Source: Candidatus Odinarchaeota archaeon (GTDB lineage: Archaea > Asgardarchaeota > JAGGXT01). Taken from it: DNA of 10,141 bases. Positions within the stretch are counted from its first letter, which is position 1. Each line of letters opens with the position of its first letter. Both the position numbers and the translations under genes were made by a program. The stretch is taken from NCBI GenBank assembly GCA_021162905.1, contig JAGGXT010000322.1, forward strand, positions 1 through 10,141, given 5' to 3'. Below are positions 6,365 to 10,141 of this stretch, one piece after another. The notes beneath the pieces were generated by a model. The model saw only the letters and a program-made list of their open reading frames with translations. It was not told where the DNA came from and did no database searches.

Positions 6365-7417
6365 ATGAAAAAGTCAGTAATAATTATAATACTACTAGTG
6401 CTTACACTCATAATTCCACATGCTCCAGAGGTTAGAGGATATAGCAATATTTACCAAAAGACATACTATGATAACAATATACCATATATTGTAGTTTCTA
6501 TACCATCATTAGCCATGATAGTGAAGCACATTACGGGAAATACTAGTATTATTGATACAATATTACCTGAGGGTGTAGATCCGCATAGTTACTCATTAAC
6601 CGTAGAAGATGTCGAAAAAATAAATAAAGCCGATCTCTTGATATTAGCAGACATCGAACATCTAACACTAGAAGCTCAAATCTTAGAAAATTCTGAAAAT
6701 AAAATATTTCTTGATTTTAAAAACTATACAGCTTATGGAGCATATATGATAGATATTCCAGGCTTTAAACACAATTTTCATGGATATTGGATATACCCAG
6801 ATAATGCTTTAGCCATCGCAGAAGCAATACATGATACACTATCTTCTATGTTTCCTCAACTTAAAGAACACTATGATGAAAATCTTAATGTTTTTAAGGA
6901 GAGGATTAGCGAGCTTAAAATGGAGTTTAGAGCAGTCTCAGAAAAATATGGATTGAATAATACAGGTGTAGCAATTGCAGTGCCGGGTGTAGCATACATT
7001 GCTAAGATGTTTGGTTTTGGAATAAAGGCTTTATTTATCAAAGGTCCAGGTAGATTTATTAATGCAACAGAAATTGCAAAAATTGAAAATGATATAAGAA
7101 GTGGAAAAATAAAATATATAGTATGTGAGTCTATTTTAAAGGACGCAAAAGCTGGTGAACTTTCTGAACAGATAGCAGAAGACACAGGCATACAGGTTAT
7201 ATATGTCAGTATATTCTCATTAAGAATCTTGAAGGATTATTTTTCGCTAATGACTTATAATATTGCTGCTGTTGAAAGTGTTGTTTCTCACCAGGAAGGG
7301 GGGAAAGACCAGCAACTTCAACTTTTTTCAATGTATATAGTAGTTAGTATCTTAGCAATAATTAGTTTTATTGAAGGATTTATAATTTTCAGAATGAGAA
7401 AGAGTATTGAGGAGTGA
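6365..7417 (+). CDS. Metal ABC transporter substrate-binding protein (ZnuA/TroA family), divergent and membrane-anchored
   Basis: This is the extracellular metal-binding component of the ABC importer encoded downstream (cluster A-I family, Zn/Mn/Fe). Residues 1-25 form a signal or anchor helix without a lipobox cysteine. A second hydrophobic helix (about 321-343), followed by basic residues, likely anchors the C terminus. Family features are LPEGVDPHSYSLTVEDVEKI (67-86) with ligand His74, HGYWIYPDNA (139-148) near the second ligand, a long central helix (about 148-195), and the ICES-like VCESIL (253-258) with the conserved Glu255. The third His (usual pattern HxAFxY) is replaced around AVPGVAY (205-211), and no clear Asp replaces the fourth ligand near 284-291. 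The second His lies three residues before the Trp, not the usual two. Metal specificity is therefore uncertain. At 350 residues it is slightly long because of the C-terminal helix. It is first in its operon, with the regulator gene seven bases after its stop. Confidence 0.85.
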   Translation: MKKSVIIIILLVLTLIIPHAPEVRGYSNIYQKTYYDNNIPYIVVSIPSLAMIVKHITGNTSIIDTILPEGVDPHSYSLTVEDVEKINKADLLILADIEHLTLEAQILENSENKIFLDFKNYTAYGAYMIDIPGFKHNFHGYWIYPDNALAIAEAIHDTLSSMFPQLKEHYDENLNVFKERISELKMEFRAVSEKYGLNNTGVAIAVPGVAYIAKMFGFGIKALFIKGPGRFINATEIAKIENDIRSGKIKYIVCESILKDAKAGELSEQIAEDTGIQVIYVSIFSLRILKDYFSLMTYNIAAVESVVSHQEGGKDQQLQLFSMYIVVSILAIISFIEGFIIFRMRKSIEE

Positions 7418-7424
7418 TAAATGA

Positions 7425-7883
7425 ATGGAACAGATACCACGTATAACTCCTAAGGAAGCACAATATCTTATTGAAATATACAGAGAGTTTATTGAAAAAG
7501 AAAATAATGATAAGTCGTATTACTTTGGGCCTACAAAATTAAGTAAAAAGTTCAATGTAAGCAAAGTTACTGCATATGAAATCATTAAAAAATTAGTGAT
7601 ATTGGGATTATTAGAAAAAGCAAATAGAGCAGGTTATAAGCTTTCAACATACGGGGTTGCAGTTGCTAAAAAATTAATTAGACGACATAGGATTCTTGAA
7701 ACCTTCTTTGTAGAAACGATAAAGGAAAATCCAGATAGAATTTGTGCTCGAATATTTGGTCTTGAGATATATTTCGATGATGATATAATAGATAAAATGT
7801 GTAATTATCTTAATCATCCCCGAGAATGCCCTCACGGCAAAAAAATACCCCAGAAGAAAGAATGTTGTGAAAAAATGTTATAG
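7425..7883 (+). CDS. DtxR/MntR-family metal-dependent regulator with altered metal ligands
   Basis: This predicted cytosolic repressor controls the surrounding metal uptake operon. The 152 residues show a winged helix-turn-helix (about 10-75: LSKKFNVSKVTAYEIIKKLVILGLLEK, with the recognition helix near 46-56 and a wing around RAGYKLS). The dimer/metal domain RRHRILE...HPRECPHGKKIP follows; there is no C-terminal SH3 domain. Aligned without gaps to DtxR, the ancillary site is kept in modified form: H79 is His88, E83 is Glu92, H98 is Cys107. The primary site is mostly lost: M10 is Gln13, C102 is Phe111, H106 is Ile115, and only E105 (Glu114) remains. The C terminus adds Cys147-Cys148 to the Cys135/His137 of CPHG. 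The ATG at 7425 follows GGAGTGAT, an excellent ribosome site that overlaps the preceding gene's stop. An ATG at 7421 is out of frame. The likely target is the palindrome at 6327-6345. Confidence 0.9.
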   Translation: MEQIPRITPKEAQYLIEIYREFIEKENNDKSYYFGPTKLSKKFNVSKVTAYEIIKKLVILGLLEKANRAGYKLSTYGVAVAKKLIRRHRILETFFVETIKENPDRICARIFGLEIYFDDDIIDKMCNYLNHPRECPHGKKIPQKKECCEKML

Positions 7884-7897
7884 GTGGTGCATTAAAT

Positions 7898-8677
7898 ATG
7901 TATTCACTTGAAATAGAGAATGCAACAGTAGTTTTAGACGGAAAAGAGATACTCAGTAATATTTCTTTCAAACTTGAACATCCATCAATTCTAACAGTTA
8001 TTGGGCCTAACGGAGCTGGGAAAACAACACTGCTTAGAGCTATTTTAGGACTCGTAGAACTTAAGGAAGGAAATATTAAGGTATTAGGGATTAATGTAAA
8101 GAAAGAGAAAGAGAAAGTAAGAAAAGTAGTGGGTTATGTTCCACAAAGAGAACATATTTCCATGACAATGCCTATTAGAGTTAAGGATGTAGTTCTCATG
8201 GCAAGAATGTCACGAAAAGGGGTATTATCAATTCCATCAAAAAAAGATATTAAAGCTGCGAAAGAAGCATTAAAGCTCGTAGGTCTTGAAGATCTGTGGA
8301 ATGAAAGATTCTCAACTCTTTCTGGTGGACAACAACAAAGAGTCATGGTAGCAAGAGCTCTAGCTGTTGAACCTCAAATGCTACTATTAGATGAACCTTT
8401 TTCGGCTACAGACATACCTACGCAAAGAAATCTAATCAACTTACTTTATAATTTAAGAATGCAAAGAAACGTAACTATAATTCTTGTGGTACACAACGTT
8501 AATCCATTACTTGAGTGTTCTGATAAAGTATTATTATTGAATAGAAGAGTTATTGGTTTTGGAACACCAGCGGACATTATGAGAGAGGATTTACTTAGGG
8601 AGCTGTATGGTACTAAGGTTACTCTTGTGAAAACTGAAAAAGTTTGCTACCTTTTGGAGAGTGATCGACATGCTTGA
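7898..8677 (+). CDS. Metal ABC transporter ATP-binding protein (ZnuC/MntB type)
   Basis: This cytosolic ATPase powers the importer formed with the neighbouring permease and binding protein. All ABC motifs are intact: Walker A GPNGAGKTT (36-44), Q-loop Gln83 in GYVPQRE, signature LSGGQQQRV (141-149), Walker B MLLLDEPF (161-168) with catalytic Glu166, D-loop SATD (169-172) and switch His199 in VVHN. At 259 residues it has the usual family length. The MPIRVKDVVLMAR stretch (91-103), the typical helical-domain entry, resembles metal-type ATPases. The ATG at 7898 follows AGGTGGTG (7882-7889), which overlaps the regulator gene's stop. The permease start lies inside its 3' end, so the two are translationally coupled. 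Confidence 0.95.
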   Translation: MYSLEIENATVVLDGKEILSNISFKLEHPSILTVIGPNGAGKTTLLRAILGLVELKEGNIKVLGINVKKEKEKVRKVVGYVPQREHISMTMPIRVKDVVLMARMSRKGVLSIPSKKDIKAAKEALKLVGLEDLWNERFSTLSGGQQQRVMVARALAVEPQMLLLDEPFSATDIPTQRNLINLLYNLRMQRNVTIILVVHNVNPLLECSDKVLLLNRRVIGFGTPADIMREDLLRELYGTKVTLVKTEKVCYLLESDRHA

Positions 8678-9497
8678 TATTTTGTTATCACCTGTCTTCA
8701 TTAGAGCATTGGTTGCAATAGTTTTAGTCTCAATAGTATCTGCCTTAGCAGGTAGTTTTTCGGTGTTTAAAAAGAGCACATTTATGATCGCAGGAGTCGC
8801 TCATGCAGCATTAGGTGGTGCAGCTTTTGGTATATTAATGACTCTTTATGGAATTTTTCCATTTTTTAGCCCATTATTAGGTGCAGTAATATTTGCTGTA
8901 TTTATGGCTCTTTTCATAGGGTATATAACGTTAGGCGAGAATGAGGAAGAAACTGATATAGCAATAGGTGTATCATTTGCATTCTCCATGAGTATAGCTA
9001 TAATTTTTATTTCAATGATTAAAGAGTATGCAGTAGTTGCATGGGGTTTGATAATTGGGGATCTGTTGCTTCTCACAAATCAAGACATTTTATATTTATT
9101 GATAATGTCAATTATTGCTGTGCTTATTGTATTCATTTTCTTTAGAGAGTTCATATTCATATCCTTTGATCCAGAGGGGGCTGCTGCTTACGGATTAAAA
9201 GTGTCTCTTTATCAGATTTTGTTATTGGTGCTTATATCAATATCTGTAGTAGTTGTTCTGAAAGGCGTTGGGGCGATTCTAGTATATGCTCTATTAACAA
9301 TTCCTCCAGCTGCAGCAAATGAGTTTTCGAAAAGCGCATATGAAGTAATCTTATGGGCATTTTTAATATCTCTAATTGGAGGAATAATCGGGGTTTTTAT
9401 CTGTTTATTTATAAATGTAGCACCCAGTGGTATAGCGGGCCTAGTAGTGACCATTATTTATTTAATAGTTATTGGATATAAGAGAATAAAAGAGTAG
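8670..9497 (+). CDS. Metal ABC transporter permease (ABC-3 family)
   Basis: This is the membrane channel subunit of the Zn/Mn/Fe-type importer. About eight or nine hydrophobic segments cover the 275 residues. Family landmarks are GVAHAALGGAAFG in the N-terminal third (typical HaaLpG), SFDPEGAAAYGLKV in the cytosolic loop that contacts the ATPase, GAILVYALLTIPPAAA, and NVAPSGIAG before the last helix. I chose the ATG at 8670: a GTG at 8661 is in frame but lies directly against the GGAG motif (8656-8659), while the ATG has usable spacing. It overlaps the ATPase gene by eight bases and is the last gene of the operon. Together with the binding protein and ATPase it makes a complete importer; the transported metal cannot be told from this subunit. 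Confidence 0.93.
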   Translation: MLDILLSPVFIRALVAIVLVSIVSALAGSFSVFKKSTFMIAGVAHAALGGAAFGILMTLYGIFPFFSPLLGAVIFAVFMALFIGYITLGENEEETDIAIGVSFAFSMSIAIIFISMIKEYAVVAWGLIIGDLLLLTNQDILYLLIMSIIAVLIVFIFFREFIFISFDPEGAAAYGLKVSLYQILLLVLISISVVVVLKGVGAILVYALLTIPPAAANEFSKSAYEVILWAFLISLIGGIIGVFICLFINVAPSGIAGLVVTIIYLIVIGYKRIKE

Positions 9498-9506
9498 TTC
9501 AAAAAA

Positions 9507-9514
9507 CTTATTTA
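9507..9514 (+). promoter_or_regulatory. Candidate TATA box for the 9558 gene
   Basis: CTTATTTA follows a run of six A (BRE-like), ten bases after the permease stop. Transcription would start near 9537, about 20 bases before the ATG at 9558. This suggests the last gene is transcribed separately from the metal operon. Confidence 0.45.
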
Positions 9515-9557
9515 TGTCTCACGTGTAAGTTTTGCAGTACATTCGTGGGTGTCGTTA

Positions 9558-10141
9558 ATGGTTTCAAAAGAAGTTGCTGAAGTTGTAAACAAATATATTA
9601 ATGAAGTTAAAAAATATTTTAAGAGCATACCTGCTGATGTGGCGGAATCTGCAGAGAAAAGACTCAGAGCAGATATCATAGCAAAGATCAAAGAAAAGAA
9701 AAAGAAAAAAGAGAAAAACATAACAGTTGAGGACGCAGAGGAAATTATAAAAATCTTTGGAGAACCATATAGAGTTGCGCTCATTTATATGGCTATTTTT
9801 AATTATGTTCCAAAGGTACCAGCGTGGATTGTAACGATGGAAGTTATGGCTGGGTTTATGGTATCATTAATCCCCTCTTTATACACCTTTCCATTAGGGT
9901 TTTATCTTTTAATGGTTGCATTATTTTCAATTTCAAGATATAGATGGGCAGTTGAGCTTCAAAAAATAACTATAATTATAACACTAATCATTTATTCAGT
10001 AATGGTATTTTTATCATCATACGCTCTTCTATCGATGGTTATTACTTCAACAATGTTTTACTTAAATTTTGGAAATCCACTAGCATATGTTATAATTGCA
10101 TTACCAATAACAATCGCTGTACTATTAACGTATTTGATTTG
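9558..10141 (+). CDS. Membrane protein with HAAS/DUF1700-like N-terminal region, 3' end cut by window edge
   Basis: The 194 visible residues run off the right edge with no stop. Residues 5-80 look like the HAAS helical module found in DUF1700-type proteins: a helix (EVVNKYINEVKKYF), a SIP turn, an amphipathic helix rich in Arg/Lys/Glu, and the closing VEDAEEIIKIFGEPYRVA (57-74) that corresponds to the usual FGsP segment. A lysine-rich patch (45-53) sits in the loop. From about residue 88 the protein is hydrophobic, with at least four membrane segments (about 88-105, 108-125, 136-160, 170-193). The ATG at 9558 follows GGTG (9548-9551) by six bases; a GTG at 9549 is in frame but overlaps that site. 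In bacteria such proteins often pair with PadR regulators; no such partner is visible here. The function is unknown and the HAAS assignment is by pattern only. Confidence 0.6.
   Translation, partial: MVSKEVAEVVNKYINEVKKYFKSIPADVAESAEKRLRADIIAKIKEKKKKKEKNITVEDAEEIIKIFGEPYRVALIYMAIFNYVPKVPAWIVTMEVMAGFMVSLIPSLYTFPLGFYLLMVALFSISRYRWAVELQKITIIITLIIYSVMVFLSSYALLSMVITSTMFYLNFGNPLAYVIIALPITIAVLLTYLI

Noticed and set aside
7421..7453. ATG at 7421 as the regulator start
   Set aside because: It reads a different frame that stops after ten codons. The ATG at 7425 gives the DtxR-family protein with a well-placed GGAGTGAT.
9512..9784. Minus-strand ORF of about 90 codons opposite the last gene
   Set aside because: It is an antisense shadow of the Lys/Glu-rich N-terminal coding region (Phe/Ser-rich product) with no family resemblance. 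The plus-strand frame has a ribosome site and domain pattern.

Overview
This AT-rich window (G+C roughly one third by eye) reads as chromosomal DNA of an archaeon. The evidence is a ribose-1,5-bisphosphate isomerase, a pyruvoyl-dependent arginine decarboxylase of the archaeal type, BRE/TATA-like elements about 25 bp before expected transcription starts, GGTG or GGAGTGAT Shine-Dalgarno sequences, and frequent AGA arginine codons. The lineage cannot be fixed from the window. Sulfolobus-type crenarchaea make agmatine with an unrelated AdoMetDC-derived enzyme, which weakly argues against that group. I see no transposase, integrase, CRISPR array, tRNA or rRNA.

Layout. Positions 1-1608 (minus strand) hold a feoA-feoB ferrous iron uptake operon, with feoB running off the left edge. 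An upstream gap (1609-1884) carries a perfect 12-bp inverted repeat. A predicted PIN-domain nuclease (1885-2871, plus) meets a beta-CASP ribonuclease (2872-4293, minus) tail to tail with no base between them. The 349-bp gap 4294-4642 holds divergent promoter-like sequence and an unexplained foldable element (4431-4529) followed by T-rich tracts. Then come the ribose-1,5-bisphosphate isomerase (4643-5605) and arginine decarboxylase (5651-6181). A four-gene metal uptake operon follows (6365-9497): substrate-binding protein, DtxR-family regulator, ABC ATPase, ABC-3 permease. A partial membrane protein with an HAAS-like N-terminal region (9558 to the right edge) has its own promoter-like sequence.

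The strongest theme is metal homeostasis. The ABC operon carries its own DtxR-type regulator and a near-ideal DtxR-type palindrome (TGTTAGGT-AGA-ACCTAACA, 6327-6345) over the predicted transcription start. The same half-site (TGTTAGG/CCTAACA) forms the arms of the inverted repeat upstream of feoAB, so both uptake systems may answer to the same regulator (inference). That regulator lacks most residues of the classical DtxR primary metal site and has extra C-terminal cysteines. The binding protein also lacks two of the four usual metal ligands. The metal handled here is therefore open.

The other genes are housekeeping: RNA turnover (beta-CASP, possibly PIN), nucleoside/AMP salvage (isomerase) and agmatine synthesis (decarboxylase).
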